Below, piece after piece: positions 26,525-36,475 of a stretch of 64,000 nt of DNA; positions within the stretch are counted from its first letter, which is position 1; each line of letters begins with the position of its first letter. Made by a program: the position numbers and the translations under genes. Origin of the DNA: Ruegeria sp. Alg231-54 (GTDB taxonomy: Bacteria > Pseudomonadota > Alphaproteobacteria > Rhodobacterales > Rhodobacteraceae); NCBI RefSeq assembly GCF_900143525.1, contig NZ_FREZ01000001.1, forward strand, positions 1-64,000. The letters run 5' to 3'. Below the pieces are notes generated by a model, which had not been told where the DNA came from, searched no databases, and saw only the letters and a program-made list of their open reading frames with translations.

Positions 26525-26640
26525 GCAATGGCTCCTATGTCGTCAGGCCGAACTGCCCGACGACGCCGGACGGCCTTTTGGCCAATGCTGACACCCGGCC
26601 CCCCGCAAGGCAAGCAGGGATCACCAAGTGTTCAAAATTC

Positions 26641-27486
26641 TCAGCGTTTGCTGCGCGCCATGAAGGCGAGACGTTCAAACAAGTGAACGTCCTGCTCGTT
26701 TTTCAGCAGCGCGCCGTGCAACTTGGGCAACGCATTGGCCCCGTCGCGTTTGAGGTCCTCGGCGGTCAGGTCTTCGGCCAGCAACAGCTTGAGCCAGTCC
26801 AACACTTCCGAGGTCGACGGTTTCTTTTTCAGCCCCTGCGTTTCACGGATTTTGTAAAACTGGGTCAGCGCTGTGGTCAGCAATGCATCCTTGATGCCCG
26901 GGTGGTGCACGTCAACGATACGGCGCATGGTCGCCTCATCCGGGAAGCGAATGTAGTGGAAGAAACAGCGTCGCAGGAACGCGTCGGGCAGTTCCTTTTC
27001 GTTGTTCGAGGTGATGATCACGATGGGGCGGTTTTTGGCTTTGATGGTGTCCCCGGTTTCGTAGACATGGAACTCCATCTTATCGAGCTCTTGCAACAGA
27101 TCATTGGGAAATTCGATATCGGCCTTGTCGATCTCATCGATCAGCAGCACGACCTTTTCATCGGTCTCAAAGGCCTGCCACAGTTTGCCCTTGCGAATAT
27201 AGTTCGACACGTCATGTACGCGCTCGTCACCCAATTGGCTGTCGCGCAGGCGGCTGACCGCGTCATATTCGTACAGGCCTTGCTGCGCGCGGGTGGTGGA
27301 TTTCACGTTCCACTCAATCATCTTCAGCCCCAGCGCGCCTGCTACCTGTCTGGCCAGTTCGGTCTTGCCGGTTCCGGGTTCACCCTTGACCAGCAGGGGA
27401 CGTTCCAGCGTAACGGCGGCATTCACTGCAATTGTCAGGTCATCGGTGGCAACATATTCGGCTGTACCTTGGAAACGTGCGGTCAT
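26641..27486 (-). CDS. MoxR-family AAA+ ATPase
   Basis: 281 residues from MTARFQGTAEYVATDD; the frame is open to 27552. Walker A is GEPGTGKT, Walker B VLLIDEID, sensor 1 ITSNNEKELP, and the arginine-finger region DAFLRRCFFHYI. MoxR ATPases work with VWA proteins as chaperones that mature or activate enzyme complexes; the CoxE-type partner is at 23349-24533. The client is not evident from the neighbours. Confidence 0.9.
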   Translation of the reverse strand: MTARFQGTAEYVATDDLTIAVNAAVTLERPLLVKGEPGTGKTELARQVAGALGLKMIEWNVKSTTRAQQGLYEYDAVSRLRDSQLGDERVHDVSNYIRKGKLWQAFETDEKVVLLIDEIDKADIEFPNDLLQELDKMEFHVYETGDTIKAKNRPIVIITSNNEKELPDAFLRRCFFHYIRFPDEATMRRIVDVHHPGIKDALLTTALTQFYKIRETQGLKKKPSTSEVLDWLKLLLAEDLTAEDLKRDGANALPKLHGALLKNEQDVHLFERLAFMARSKR

Positions 27487-27858
27487 GGGCCCCTCATTCA
27501 ATATCGCGCGGCATTTGTCCTTGGGGTTATAGCGGGGTGAAAAATTTGACAAGACAGGTCGCTACGTCGCGCAGGGCGAAATTGATGTGCGACTCCAATG
27601 CCTTTGGTTGATTCGGGCGCTAACATGGGGCGCGACAATTTTGGGAGCGCCGCAAAAAAGCCTGCCAATTTTCACAGAAAAACAAGGATTTGTTGTTTTA
27701 AGTCTCATATTTAGATGACCTGAAACAGCGCGCAGCCGGGCTAAGTTTCCATAGTGACATTCCCCCCGCTGTCGGATAAACGCTCCGCAGAAGGGGATTG
27801 CCGCATGTCAGGTGAAGCAAAGGTGACCGGCGTTGCAGGCCACACCGAGGGAGCAAAA
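27487..27858. other. Divergent intergenic region before dksA
   Basis: 372 bp between the MoxR start and the dksA start. The dksA frame is open upstream to 27754, but that part has no family similarity, so it is probably leader. It must carry promoters for both genes; no clear -35/-10 pair stands out. No other gene seen. Confidence 0.4.
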
Positions 27859-28281
27859 ATGAAGCAGGAAGTATTTCTGCCAGAGGATTATCGTCCAGCC
27901 GAAGACGAACCATTCATGAACGACAAGCAGTTAGAGTATTTTCGTCGTAAGCTGCTGGATTGGAAAACTGAACTTTTGGCAGGCAGCCGCGATACGATCG
28001 AAGGGCTGCAGGACAACACTCGCAACATTCCGGACGTCGCAGACCGCGCAAGCGAGGAAACTGATCGTGCGCTGGAACTACGGACACGTGATCGCCAGCG
28101 CAAGCTGGTGGCCAAGATTGACTCGGCCCTGCGCCGGATCGACGAAGGCGAATACGGATATTGCGAGAAGACGGGCGACCCGATTTCGCTGAAACGTCTT
28201 GATGCGCGCCCGATTGCAACCATGACGCTAGAAGCGCAGGAACGCCACGAGCGCCGCGAAAAGGTCCACCGCGACGATTGA
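27859..28281 (+). CDS. dksA: RNA polymerase-binding transcription factor DksA
   Basis: 140 residues from MKQEVFLPEDYRP (ribosome site GAGGGAG upstream). The coiled-coil part carries the tip DVADRASEETDR, the acidic/alanine pattern needed for action in the RNA polymerase secondary channel. The C-terminal motif reads GYCEKTGDPISLKRLDARP..TMTLEAQERHE: only one of the four zinc cysteines remains, as known for Rhodobacter sphaeroides DksA. It mediates the stringent response with ppGpp. A strong terminator follows at 28305. Confidence 0.95.
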   Translation: MKQEVFLPEDYRPAEDEPFMNDKQLEYFRRKLLDWKTELLAGSRDTIEGLQDNTRNIPDVADRASEETDRALELRTRDRQRKLVAKIDSALRRIDEGEYGYCEKTGDPISLKRLDARPIATMTLEAQERHERREKVHRDD

Positions 28282-28304
28282 TCGCTGGAAAAATCAGAAT
28301 TCTC

Positions 28305-28335
28305 AAACGCCGGGGCCTTTTGCTCCGGCGTTTTT
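28305..28335 (+). terminator. Rho-independent terminator after dksA
   Basis: Stem AAACGCCGG / CCGGCGTTT around an 11-nt loop, ending in a five-T run; 24 bp after the dksA stop. Confidence 0.9.
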
Positions 28336-28351
28336 GCTTTAAGCCAGTGAT

Positions 28352-29503
28352 ATGAATATCAACGGTCTGAAATTTGGCATCATCGGCGGTGGTATAGGTG
28401 GGATCGCTGCCGCTCTGGCGTTGCGGCAGCGCGGCGCTAAGGTCGTGGTTTTTGAGCAGGCCGCCGAATTGACCGAGGTCGGCGCCGGCTTGCAGATCAG
28501 CGCCAACGGAATGGTCGTACTGCGTGCCCTGAACGTTGTCGGTGAAACACCCGAGGCGGGCCAGCGGTCTTACGGAACAGTGTTGCGCGACTACCGGGCA
28601 GGGCGGTCTGTTAGCGAGATACCGGCCCCAGTCGCTGGACCGACCTATTACTACCATCGTGCTGACCTGCTGGGATTGTTGCACAAAGCAGCGCTTCGGG
28701 ACGGTGTCGAGTTTCGACTGGGCGCACGAGTTGCGCAGGTGCGCAGACATCCCTTCGATGCCGAGATTATTCTGGAAGATGGTGCAAACCTGCGCGTTGA
28801 TTGTGCGATTGCCGCCGACGGTGGGCGAAGCACGATCCGCGCAGACCTGAACGGGCCCGAAGCACCGAAATTCACCCATCAGGTGGCCTGGCGGGCGACG
28901 ATTCCTTGGGCGCGTCGCGATCACAAACCCTGGGCCGTTCTGACGATGGGACCGGGCCGGCATGTTGTAACGTATCCTCTGCGCGAACACACACTGATGA
29001 ACGTCGTAGCGATCGAGGAACGATCCGACTGGCAGGAAGAAGGCTGGCGACGACGCGGTGATCCCGAGGAACTGCGCGCACGATTTTCCGACTTTGGCGG
29101 CGTGGTCGGGGAAATCCTGGGGCAGGTACTGGAACCCCATATCTGGGCGTTGTTTCTGCGGCCCGTCGCCGAACGCTGGCAGAATGGGCGTGTTGCATTG
29201 TTAGGGGATGCGGCTCACCCGACACTCCCATTTATGGCGCAGGGTGCCTGTCTTGCGCTTGAAGATGCGTGGGTCCTGGCCCGATCTTTTGATGACCAAT
29301 CCGGGATAGAGCAGGCGCTGTCCACTTATGAAACCCGCCGTCATCAAAGGGCGCAACGCGTAGTTGCCGCGGCTGGGTCCAACGCCCGAAATTTTCATCT
29401 GCGCGGCCCGATGCGCTTGGTCGCACAGGCCGCTCTGATGGCGGTCGGGCCACGGTTGTCCCGGAAATACGACTGGATTTACAGCTACGACGCGACGGCC
29501 TGA
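28352..29503 (+). CDS. FAD-dependent aromatic monooxygenase (salicylate hydroxylase-like)
   Basis: 383 residues. The FAD dinucleotide motif is GGGIGGIAAALALRQRG (near 13-29) and the glutamate binding ribose lies in VVVFEQ. The DG motif is AADGGRSTIR and the GD motif is ALLGDAAHPTLPFMAQG, where proline and the following loop shield flavin. These three mark group A flavoprotein hydroxylases that use NAD(P)H and oxygen. Substrate may be salicylate, 3- or 6-hydroxybenzoate or similar; no ring-cleavage genes are nearby. It lies after the dksA terminator with its own start. Confidence 0.88.
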   Translation: MNINGLKFGIIGGGIGGIAAALALRQRGAKVVVFEQAAELTEVGAGLQISANGMVVLRALNVVGETPEAGQRSYGTVLRDYRAGRSVSEIPAPVAGPTYYYHRADLLGLLHKAALRDGVEFRLGARVAQVRRHPFDAEIILEDGANLRVDCAIAADGGRSTIRADLNGPEAPKFTHQVAWRATIPWARRDHKPWAVLTMGPGRHVVTYPLREHTLMNVVAIEERSDWQEEGWRRRGDPEELRARFSDFGGVVGEILGQVLEPHIWALFLRPVAERWQNGRVALLGDAAHPTLPFMAQGACLALEDAWVLARSFDDQSGIEQALSTYETRRHQRAQRVVAAAGSNARNFHLRGPMRLVAQAALMAVGPRLSRKYDWIYSYDATA

Positions 29504-29507
29504 GGTT

Positions 29508-30287
29508 TCACAGGTCCAAGTCGACCCAGACGGGGACATGGTCCGAGGGCTTTTCATGCCCGCGTATCTCGGCATCAATCCTGCAATCGCGCAACAGATC
29601 GGCGGCCTGCGGCGTAAGCAGGAAATGGTCGATACGGATCCCGTCATTGCGGTTCCAGGCACCGGCTTGGTAGTCCCAGAACGAATAATGCTCAGGACCT
29701 TGGGTGACGGCGCGAAACGCTTCGGTGAACCCCAGATTCAGGATTTTGCGAAACGCCGCACGGCTTTCCGGCCGGAACAGAGCATCCTCGCGCCATGCAT
29801 CTGGACGTTTGGCGTCTTCGGCCTGCGGGATGATGTTGTAATCCCCAGCCATCAGCGCGGGCTCTTCGCTCGCCAGCAGATCGCCCGCGCGGTCATATAG
29901 CCGCTCCATCCAGGACATCTTGTATTCGTATTTCGGACCCGGCACCGGGTTACCGTTCGGCAGGTACAGACCGCAGATCCGAAGTGCTTTTTTGCCAATG
30001 ACGGTCGCCTCAATCCAACGGGCCTGTTCGTCCTCGTCGTCACCAGGAAGGCCCCGAGTCACATCTTCAAGTGGCAACTTGGACAGGATCGCCACGCCGT
30101 TGAAGCTCTTTTGCCCGTGGGTTTCGACGTTATAGCCCCGCTCTTCAAACAGCTCGCGTGGGAAGTTTTCGTCGATTGATTTAATTTCTTGCAGCAAAAC
30201 GACGTCCGGCTGCGCGTCATCCAGCCAACGGGGCAGGGCTTCGGCTCGCGCTTTGATGCCGTTGATGTTGAACGTGGCGATTTTCAT
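29508..30287 (-). CDS. xth: Exodeoxyribonuclease III
   Basis: 259 residues. Motifs of the exonuclease/endonuclease/phosphatase fold are in order: FNINGIKAR (N7), VLLQEIK (E34), GLYLPNG, MAGDYNIIP (D/N), and the final SDHVPVWVDL (D-H pair). XthA cleaves DNA at abasic sites and removes 3' blocking groups in base excision repair. Length matches the XthA family. It is convergent with the monooxygenase, 4 bp apart. Confidence 0.93.
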   Translation of the reverse strand: MKIATFNINGIKARAEALPRWLDDAQPDVVLLQEIKSIDENFPRELFEERGYNVETHGQKSFNGVAILSKLPLEDVTRGLPGDDEDEQARWIEATVIGKKALRICGLYLPNGNPVPGPKYEYKMSWMERLYDRAGDLLASEEPALMAGDYNIIPQAEDAKRPDAWREDALFRPESRAAFRKILNLGFTEAFRAVTQGPEHYSFWDYQAGAWNRNDGIRIDHFLLTPQAADLLRDCRIDAEIRGHEKPSDHVPVWVDLDL

Positions 30288-30347
30288 GCGCGATCCTCCG
30301 GCTGGCTGCCGGTTGATCTATCCCTCAACCGCGCGGGCAGGGCAAGG

Positions 30348-30671
30348 TCACATTGAAAATGAAGTGCCGCAGCCGCAGGAAGAGGTAGCGTTGGGATTCT
30401 CGATCACAAACCGAGCGCCGATCAGTTCCTGCGTGAAATCGATCACCGCGTTTTCCAGAAACGGCAACGAAATCGCGTCGACGATCACTTTCTGGCCTTT
30501 GCCTTCCAGCACAAGGTCGTCTTCTTTCGGCTCGTCCAGCGCGATTTCGTATTGAAATCCGGAACATCCGCCGCCTTCCACTGCGACGCGCAGGGCTTGT
30601 CCCTGATCGGCTGCGCCGATCTCGGCGAGACGTTCAAAGGCGCGTTCTGTAACTGTGGGGGGCAGATTCAT
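30348..30671 (-). CDS. erpA: Iron-sulfur cluster insertion protein, A-type (ErpA/IscA)
   Basis: 107 residues from MNLPPTVTERAFERL. The three cysteines of A-type carriers are present: GGGCSGFQY and SSCGCGTSF. Such proteins receive [2Fe-2S] or [4Fe-4S] clusters from the scaffold and pass them to target enzymes. The symbol erpA is a best guess among ErpA, IscA and SufA, since alphaproteobacteria often keep a single ErpA-like copy. It lies divergent from dgt with only 76 bp between starts. Confidence 0.88.
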   Translation of the reverse strand: MNLPPTVTERAFERLAEIGAADQGQALRVAVEGGGCSGFQYEIALDEPKEDDLVLEGKGQKVIVDAISLPFLENAVIDFTQELIGARFVIENPNATSSCGCGTSFSM

Positions 30672-30747
30672 GCCAAACTCCAAAGGTTTATTTCCTTTAC
30701 GCCTTACAATATAGAAAGTGCAAGGACAGGCGACAAGGACAAGGCCT

Positions 30748-31890
30748 TTGAACATAGCGGGTTTTGCCTCGAACCCAGGCCGCGCCAGGGGGCGGCTTGT
30801 GCCAGAGGAGGAAAGCAGTTTCCGGTCATGCTTTCAACGCGACAGGGACCGGATCATTCACGCCAGCGCGTTTCGGCGGCTTAAGCACAAGACACAAGTG
30901 TTTGTAGAGCACGAGGGCGACAGCTATCGCACGCGCCTGACCCATTCCATCGAAGTTGCACAGGTCGCGCGAACAATCGCCGGAGCCTTGGGTTTGAACG
31001 GTGAACTGACCGAGGCCGTGGCGTTGGCGCATGATCTGGGACACACACCGTTCGGACATACTGGCGAAGATGCCCTTCATGCGCTCATGGAGCCTTTCGG
31101 CGGATTTGACCACAACGCACAGGCCATTCGCATCGTCACCAAGCTGGAACGCCACTATGCCGAGTTTGACGGATGCAACCTGACGTGGGAGTGCCTAGAG
31201 GGGATTGCCAAGCATAACGGGCCGGTCACCGGTGATTTGCCGTGGGCGCTGGCCGAGTACAACGCGGGTTTCGATCTGGAGTTGTACACTCATGCCAGTG
31301 CCGAAGCACAAGTTGCCGCCCTTTCGGATGACATTGCCTATAACAACCATGACCTGTTGGACGGGTTGAGGGCGGGTCTGTTCACGGATGATGAAATCGG
31401 GCAATTGCCTATCGTCGGTGACTGCTATGCCGAGGTGGATCGGAGATATCCGGGTTTGGATTCTTATCGGCGCCGGCATGAGGCGCTGCGCCGTGTTTTC
31501 GGCGTTATGGTTTCCGATGTGATTGTCACGTCGCGTGGGCTGATCACGAGTTCGGGCGCGGAGACCGTCGAGGAAATTCGCAATCTTGGTTATCCGGTGA
31601 TCCAGTTCTCGGGCGGTTTGTGGGCGCAACTCAGGGAAATCCGCGCCTTTTTGTTCAAGCAGATGTACCGAGCGCCCAGCGTCATGGACGTGCGCGCCGA
31701 GGTTAGCAAAGTCGTGGAAGATCTGTTCCCAATCTACATGAACGATCCGAAACAGATGCCCGCGCGCTGGCATGACGATATTGAGGCGGCCAGCGATGAA
31801 ACAGCGCTGGCGCGGATTGTCTCGGACTACATTGCAGGAATGACCGACCGATTTGCCCTGCAGGATCATGCAAGGCTGGCTGGTACCTGA
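30748..31890 (+). CDS. dgt: Deoxyguanosinetriphosphate triphosphohydrolase-like protein (HD domain)
   Basis: 380 residues if started at the TTG at 30748, which has AAGGAC/AAGG upstream; a GTG at 30718 in frame lacks a ribosome site. The core carries the HD-domain residues RTRLTHSIEVAQ and AHDLGHTPFGHTGE, then FDHNAQAIRI. Enzymes of this subfamily hydrolyse dNTPs to nucleosides and triphosphate, controlling dNTP pools. The RRLKHKTQVF.EHEGD motif before the HD site supports the dgt-like subfamily. Confidence 0.9.
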   Translation: MNIAGFASNPGRARGRLVPEEESSFRSCFQRDRDRIIHASAFRRLKHKTQVFVEHEGDSYRTRLTHSIEVAQVARTIAGALGLNGELTEAVALAHDLGHTPFGHTGEDALHALMEPFGGFDHNAQAIRIVTKLERHYAEFDGCNLTWECLEGIAKHNGPVTGDLPWALAEYNAGFDLELYTHASAEAQVAALSDDIAYNNHDLLDGLRAGLFTDDEIGQLPIVGDCYAEVDRRYPGLDSYRRRHEALRRVFGVMVSDVIVTSRGLITSSGAETVEEIRNLGYPVIQFSGGLWAQLREIRAFLFKQMYRAPSVMDVRAEVSKVVEDLFPIYMNDPKQMPARWHDDIEAASDETALARIVSDYIAGMTDRFALQDHARLAGT

Positions 31891-32442
31891 TCACTCGACC
31901 CCGATATAGGCGATCGCCCAGACCTGTTGGCCGGACTGCTCCTGTGCCAATTCTTCGTCATTAGTCGGGGGGAAGACAATCATGGTGGGGCCATAGCTGC
32001 CAATACCCATCGGCGCACCGTCCGCGTGTGTCGCGACAATGGGTTGGTGCGCGGTGATGCTGTCCCATGGGATTTCGGACTGATAGCCATCCATAGCCAT
32101 TGGCTTGGCGGTTTTTCCTTCGGCCCCGGCCATGATCAATAGGTCCGACAGGCGTGGCCCGGAAAAGGCGATGTCGCTCTGATTGTCTTCCGGGCCGTAA
32201 GGAATAGTGATTTCAACCTGCTCCAGTCCGTCCAACATGGCCGCATCAAAGCCGGCGGCTCCGTCGTGCTGAACCTCCAAGTATCCCAGCAGACCGCCAT
32301 CGTTTTCGCCGCGGGCTGGCAGGTTGGTTTCAGTGACTGCTCCGCCAAGGGTCAAAAGTACATGGCCTTGCGGTTCAGGCATGTCGGCCCAAAGCGGCAG
32401 GGCAGAGGTCAGAACAAAGGCGATGGGCAGGGCAAGGCGCAT
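31891..32442 (-). CDS. Exported protein related to molybdopterin-binding oxidoreductase domains
   Basis: 183 residues from MRLALPIAFVLTS; signal peptide cleaves near LWADMPE. The mature protein has LLTLGGAVTET, PYGPEDNQSDIAFSGPRL, LSDLLIMAGAEG and IPWDSITAHQPIVATHADG, a pattern of small proteins resembling the sulfite oxidase-type molybdopterin-binding domain, but I see no cofactor-binding cysteine. It is probably periplasmic and may not bind the cofactor. Its stop directly abuts the dgt stop; the genes are convergent. Confidence 0.65.
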   Translation of the reverse strand: MRLALPIAFVLTSALPLWADMPEPQGHVLLTLGGAVTETNLPARGENDGGLLGYLEVQHDGAAGFDAAMLDGLEQVEITIPYGPEDNQSDIAFSGPRLSDLLIMAGAEGKTAKPMAMDGYQSEIPWDSITAHQPIVATHADGAPMGIGSYGPTMIVFPPTNDEELAQEQSGQQVWAIAYIGVE

Positions 32443-32573
32443 AGGGGTGTCTCCGGCTTGAATTTCCACCGACGTTAGCTGAGTCTACCGCTAATCCAAG
32501 CCCAAACTGATCGCTTCCATTGACCTTGCCGCTTTGCGTGGTAAACCGCCGGGCAAGCAAAAGGACATCCGAA

Positions 32574-34319
32574 ATGAACCTGTTTTCCGAGATCCGCGGC
32601 CTCGTGCTGGATGCGCTGGCACAGATGCAGTCCGAAGGCGCATTGCCCGAGGGGCTGAGTTTTGACAACGTGGCAGTCGAACCGCCGCGCGATGCGGCGC
32701 ATGGCGACATGGCAACCAACGCCGCGATGGTGCTGGCGAAACCTGCCAAGATGAAGCCGCGCGACATTGCCGATGTGTTAGCTGGAAAGCTGGCGGCGGA
32801 TGACCGGATCACCATTGCCGAAGTTGCCGGACCGGGCTTTTTGAACCTGCGGCTTGCGGCATCGGTGTGGCAGGGTGTGTTGGCAGCGGTATTGGAACAG
32901 GGCACTGATTATGGCCGCTCGTCCATGGGGCACGGGCAGAAGGTCAACGTCGAGTATGTCTCGGCCAACCCCACAGGCCCGCTGCATGTGGGCCATACGC
33001 GTGGTGCCGTGTTCGGTGACGCCCTGGCAAGCTTGCTGGCGTATTCGGGCCATGACGTGACCCGTGAATACTACATCAACGACGGGGGCGCGCAGGTGGA
33101 TGTACTGGCGCGGTCCGCGTATGAGCGCTATCGCGAGGCCAACGGGCTGAGCCCCGAGATTGCCGAGGGGCTGTACCCCGGTGACTATCTGATCCCGATC
33201 GGTGAAGCGCTGAAAGAGAAATACGGCGACAGCCTGATCGACAAGCCGGAAAGCGACTGGCTGGAAGAACTGCGCGAGTTTTCGACCGACGCAATGATGG
33301 ATCTGATCCGCGCCGACTTGAAGGCGTTGGGTGTCGAGATGGATGTGTTCTATTCCGAAAAATCGCTTTACGGCACCGGAAAGATCGAGGCCGCGCTTAA
33401 GTCCCTGACCGATAAGGGCTTGATCTACGAAGGCGTACTGGAACCACCCAAAGGCAAAAAGCCCGAGGATTGGGAGCCACGCGAGCAGACCCTATTCAAG
33501 TCCACCGAGCATGGTGATGACGTCGACCGCCCGGTTAAGAAGTCAGACGGCAGCTGGACCTATTTCGCCCCGGATATCGCCTATCACTATGACAAGGTGA
33601 CCCGTGGTTTTGATGCGCTGATCGACGTGTTTGGTGCGGATCATGGCGGCTATGTCAAACGGATGAAGGCAGCTGTTTCGGCCCTGTCCGATGGCAAGGT
33701 GCCGTTGGATATCAAGCTGACGCAGCTGGTAAAGCTGTGGAAGAATGGCGAGCCGTTCAAGATGTCCAAGCGGGCAGGGAACTTTGTCACTCTGCGCGAT
33801 GTGGTCGATCAGGTTGGCCCGGACGTGACCCGGTTTGTGATGCTGACCCGCAAGAACGACGCGCCGCTGGACTTTGATTTCGGCAAGGTGTTGGAACAAA
33901 GCCGCGAGAATCCTGTGTTCTACGTGCAATACGCTCATGCCCGTGTCATGAGCGTACTGCGCCGTGCCGCCGAGGCGGAAATCGCTACGGATGACGCGAC
34001 TCTCAAGGGTGCTGATCTGGGCAAGATCGACCATGCCTCAGAGCTGACGGTGGCCAAAAAGCTGGCTGAATGGCCGCGTCTGATCGAAATTGCCGCACGC
34101 ACCAATGAACCGCATCGGGTTGCCTTTTACCTGTATGAGCTGGCGGGTGACTTCCACGCGCTATGGAATAAGGGCAACGATGAAACGCAACTGCGATTCA
34201 TTCAGGATGGCGATGTTGCCACAAGCCAATCAAAAATCGCATTGGCCCGGGCCGTTTCTGTTGTGATTTCAGCGGGCTTGGGTATTCTTGGCGTCACTCC
34301 GGCGCAGGAGATGCGGTAA
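32574..34319 (+). CDS. argS: Arginyl-tRNA synthetase
   Basis: 581 residues from [15 protein letters not shown]. The class I signature is [20 protein letters not shown], with HVGH as the HIGH motif; [10 protein letters not shown] is the KMSK region. The N-terminal additional domain and the C-terminal anticodon-binding domain are both present. It charges tRNA-Arg. It is followed by a SPOR protein, nagZ and scpAB on the same strand, an order often kept in Rhodobacteraceae. Confidence 0.96.
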   Translation: MNLFSEIRGLVLDALAQMQSEGALPEGLSFDNVAVEPPRDAAHGDMATNAAMVLAKPAKMKPRDIADVLAGKLAADDRITIAEVAGPGFLNLRLAASVWQGVLAAVLEQGTDYGRSSMGHGQKVNVEYVSANPTGPLHVGHTRGAVFGDALASLLAYSGHDVTREYYINDGGAQVDVLARSAYERYREANGLSPEIAEGLYPGDYLIPIGEALKEKYGDSLIDKPESDWLEELREFSTDAMMDLIRADLKALGVEMDVFYSEKSLYGTGKIEAALKSLTDKGLIYEGVLEPPKGKKPEDWEPREQTLFKSTEHGDDVDRPVKKSDGSWTYFAPDIAYHYDKVTRGFDALIDVFGADHGGYVKRMKAAVSALSDGKVPLDIKLTQLVKLWKNGEPFKMSKRAGNFVTLRDVVDQVGPDVTRFVMLTRKNDAPLDFDFGKVLEQSRENPVFYVQYAHARVMSVLRRAAEAEIATDDATLKGADLGKIDHASELTVAKKLAEWPRLIEIAARTNEPHRVAFYLYELAGDFHALWNKGNDETQLRFIQDGDVATSQSKIALARAVSVVISAGLGILGVTPAQEMR

Positions 34320-34406
34320 CTAACACCGCCCGACGCGCCGGTACGAGGTAGGCAAGAAATGACCCGCGCGCCACTTTTTAGGGCGCAATCGGGCGGTGAG
34401 GCGGAC

Positions 34407-35471
34407 ATGGCAAGTTACGATTACTCGGGGCAGATGCGCCCCGAGGAGATGCATTACACGAATCAGCCGCATCCTGAGGATGGGTATGAGTATCCCGACG
34501 ACTCCTATGGCTATGAACAGGCTCCGCGAGGGGCAGGGCTGGGCCGTATCGTCAACGTCATGGGTGCGGTAGCGTCGCTGGCATTGGTCGCCGGGATCGG
34601 CGTCTGGGGCTTCAAACTGGTGATGCGCGACGTTAGTGGCGTGCCTGTTGTTCGCGCCATCGAGGGGCCAATGCGCATTCAGCCGGAAAACCCCGGCGGC
34701 ACCCCGGCCGATCACCAGGGTCTGGCCGTCAATGCCGTGGCAGCCGTTGGAACGGCAGCGCCGCCAGCAGATCGCTTGATCCTTGCGCCGCGCCCGGTTT
34801 CGCTGACAGACGAAGATACGCCTGTTGAACCGCTGAAGCCGACGCAGGCCGTGCATGTCGTCGAAGAAGAAATCTCGGATCAAGAGGCCGCGCAGCTGCG
34901 CCAGAATACAGTCGATGCCCTGGTTGCAGAATTGGCCGGTGGGGCGGCGAAAACGGATGACCCGGCAGAGCAGGGCGTACAACTCGCCTCGTTGGCACTG
35001 CCCGAAGAAGAGCCCGCCATTGATCCTGCTGATCTGGCCGCACAATTGCCGGATCCGGAACTGGCGGCACTGCCCGGTGTCCGCCGATCCCTGCGCCCGT
35101 CCACGCGCCCAGCCCGAGCGACGCCAAGCGGGATTTCATCCAACAGCAGTACCGAAGCTGCGATCAACGCCGCTGTCAAAGCCGCCGTTGGGGTGGACGT
35201 GGATCCGAATACACTGTCCAAAGGCACGCGCATGGCCCAGCTGGGTGCGTATGAAAGCTCGGATGTGGCTCGCGCGGAATGGGATCGCATGAATGGCCGA
35301 TTTGGTGAGTATATGGATGGAAAACAACGTGTTATCCAGAAAACCTCAAGTGGCGGCCGGACATTCTATCGTCTGCGTGTTCTTGGGTTTGATGACCTGA
35401 GCGACTCGCGTCAGTTCTGTGCCGCTCTGGTCGCACAAGGTGCAGACTGTATCCCGGTTGCCGTTCGGTGA
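34407..35471 (+). CDS. SPOR-domain membrane protein
   Basis: 354 residues from MASYDYSGQM (GAGGCGG upstream); a start at 34359 is also possible. An acidic, proline-poor head, one membrane helix (GAVASLALVAGIGVWGFKLV), then a long low-complexity periplasmic region rich in Ala/Pro/Glu, and a C-terminal SPOR domain (MAQLGAYESSDVARAEWDRM; FYRLRVLGFDDLSDSRQFC). SPOR domains bind denuded peptidoglycan at the division site. The gene precedes nagZ, coupled by a 4-bp overlap (GTGA), so the pair joins peptidoglycan binding with recycling. Confidence 0.85.
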   Translation: MASYDYSGQMRPEEMHYTNQPHPEDGYEYPDDSYGYEQAPRGAGLGRIVNVMGAVASLALVAGIGVWGFKLVMRDVSGVPVVRAIEGPMRIQPENPGGTPADHQGLAVNAVAAVGTAAPPADRLILAPRPVSLTDEDTPVEPLKPTQAVHVVEEEISDQEAAQLRQNTVDALVAELAGGAAKTDDPAEQGVQLASLALPEEEPAIDPADLAAQLPDPELAALPGVRRSLRPSTRPARATPSGISSNSSTEAAINAAVKAAVGVDVDPNTLSKGTRMAQLGAYESSDVARAEWDRMNGRFGEYMDGKQRVIQKTSSGGRTFYRLRVLGFDDLSDSRQFCAALVAQGADCIPVAVR

Positions 35472-36475
35472 CATTCGGAGCTGCGATCACCGATGCCGAA
35501 GGGCTGCGCCTGACGTCAGAGGAAAAGAGACTATTCCAGCAGATGAACCCATTCGGGTTCATTTTGTTTGCGCGCAACATAGATACAGCTGAACAAGTTC
35601 GTGCCCTATGCGATGACTATCGTGATGCCGTAGGGCGCAATTGCCCTATCACCATCGATCAGGAAGGTGGCCGTGTGCAGCGTCTGCGCGCGCCATTGGC
35701 ACGCGAATGGATGCCGCCCCTGGATCATGCAGGCCGCGCCGGGGATCAGGCGGAACGCGCTATGTACCTACGGTATCGACTGATCGCAAAAGAGCTATTC
35801 GAGCTTGGCATTGACAGCAACTGCGCCCCGATGGTCGATTTGGCGCGCGACGATACCCATGCGTTTTTGAAGAACCGCTGTTATGGCTCTGACCCCAAAC
35901 GGGTTTCAGTTCTTGGGCGTGCGGTTGCCAAAGGCCATCTGGATGGGGGTGTTTTGCCGGTGCTTAAGCACATGCCGGGGCATGGATTGGCAACGCTGGA
36001 CAGCCACCATGACCTGCCGCATGTGGACCTGACACAGGACCAGCTTGAGCAAGCGGATTTCGAACCGTTTCGGGCGCTGAACGATCTGCCGATGGGGATG
36101 ACGGCGCATCTGGTCTATGACCGGATTGATCCGCAACCAGCTACGATTTCATCTGCGATGATCGGGCTGATCCGCGATAAAATCGGTTTTGACGGTCTGA
36201 TCATGACCGACGATATCTCGATGAAAGCGCTGAGTGGGGCGCCCGAAGACATTGCGCGTCAGTCACTGGCCGCAGGGTGCGACGTGGTTCTGCACTGTAA
36301 CGGAACGTTTGGCGCGCGTGCCAAGGTGCTGGAAACAGCCGGAGAAATGACCGCGCAAGCGCAAAAGCGCGCGGAAAGGGCGTTGTCGATGCGACAGAAG
36401 CCTGTGGAACTTGACATCCAAGCGGCCGAAGCGGAACTATCTGCCCTAATGGGCGGGCAGGTATATGAACGATAA
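35468..36475 (+). CDS. nagZ: Beta-N-acetylhexosaminidase (peptidoglycan recycling)
   Basis: 335 residues with GTG start overlapping the SPOR stop. GH3 motifs: TIDQEGGRVQRL, LKHMPGHGLATLDSHHDLP (catalytic histidine and aspartate loop) and LIMTDDISMKAL (catalytic nucleophile Asp). NagZ removes N-acetylglucosamine from 1,6-anhydro-muropeptides in the cytoplasm. anmK, which acts two steps later in the pathway, lies at 52373. Its end overlaps the scpA start by 11 bp. Confidence 0.95.
   Translation: MTFGAAITDAEGLRLTSEEKRLFQQMNPFGFILFARNIDTAEQVRALCDDYRDAVGRNCPITIDQEGGRVQRLRAPLAREWMPPLDHAGRAGDQAERAMYLRYRLIAKELFELGIDSNCAPMVDLARDDTHAFLKNRCYGSDPKRVSVLGRAVAKGHLDGGVLPVLKHMPGHGLATLDSHHDLPHVDLTQDQLEQADFEPFRALNDLPMGMTAHLVYDRIDPQPATISSAMIGLIRDKIGFDGLIMTDDISMKALSGAPEDIARQSLAAGCDVVLHCNGTFGARAKVLETAGEMTAQAQKRAERALSMRQKPVELDIQAAEAELSALMGGQVYER

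Noticed and set aside
27914..29140. 408-codon open frame antisense to dksA and the monooxygenase
   Set aside because: It spans two certain genes and a terminator, and its product lacks protein-like pattern.
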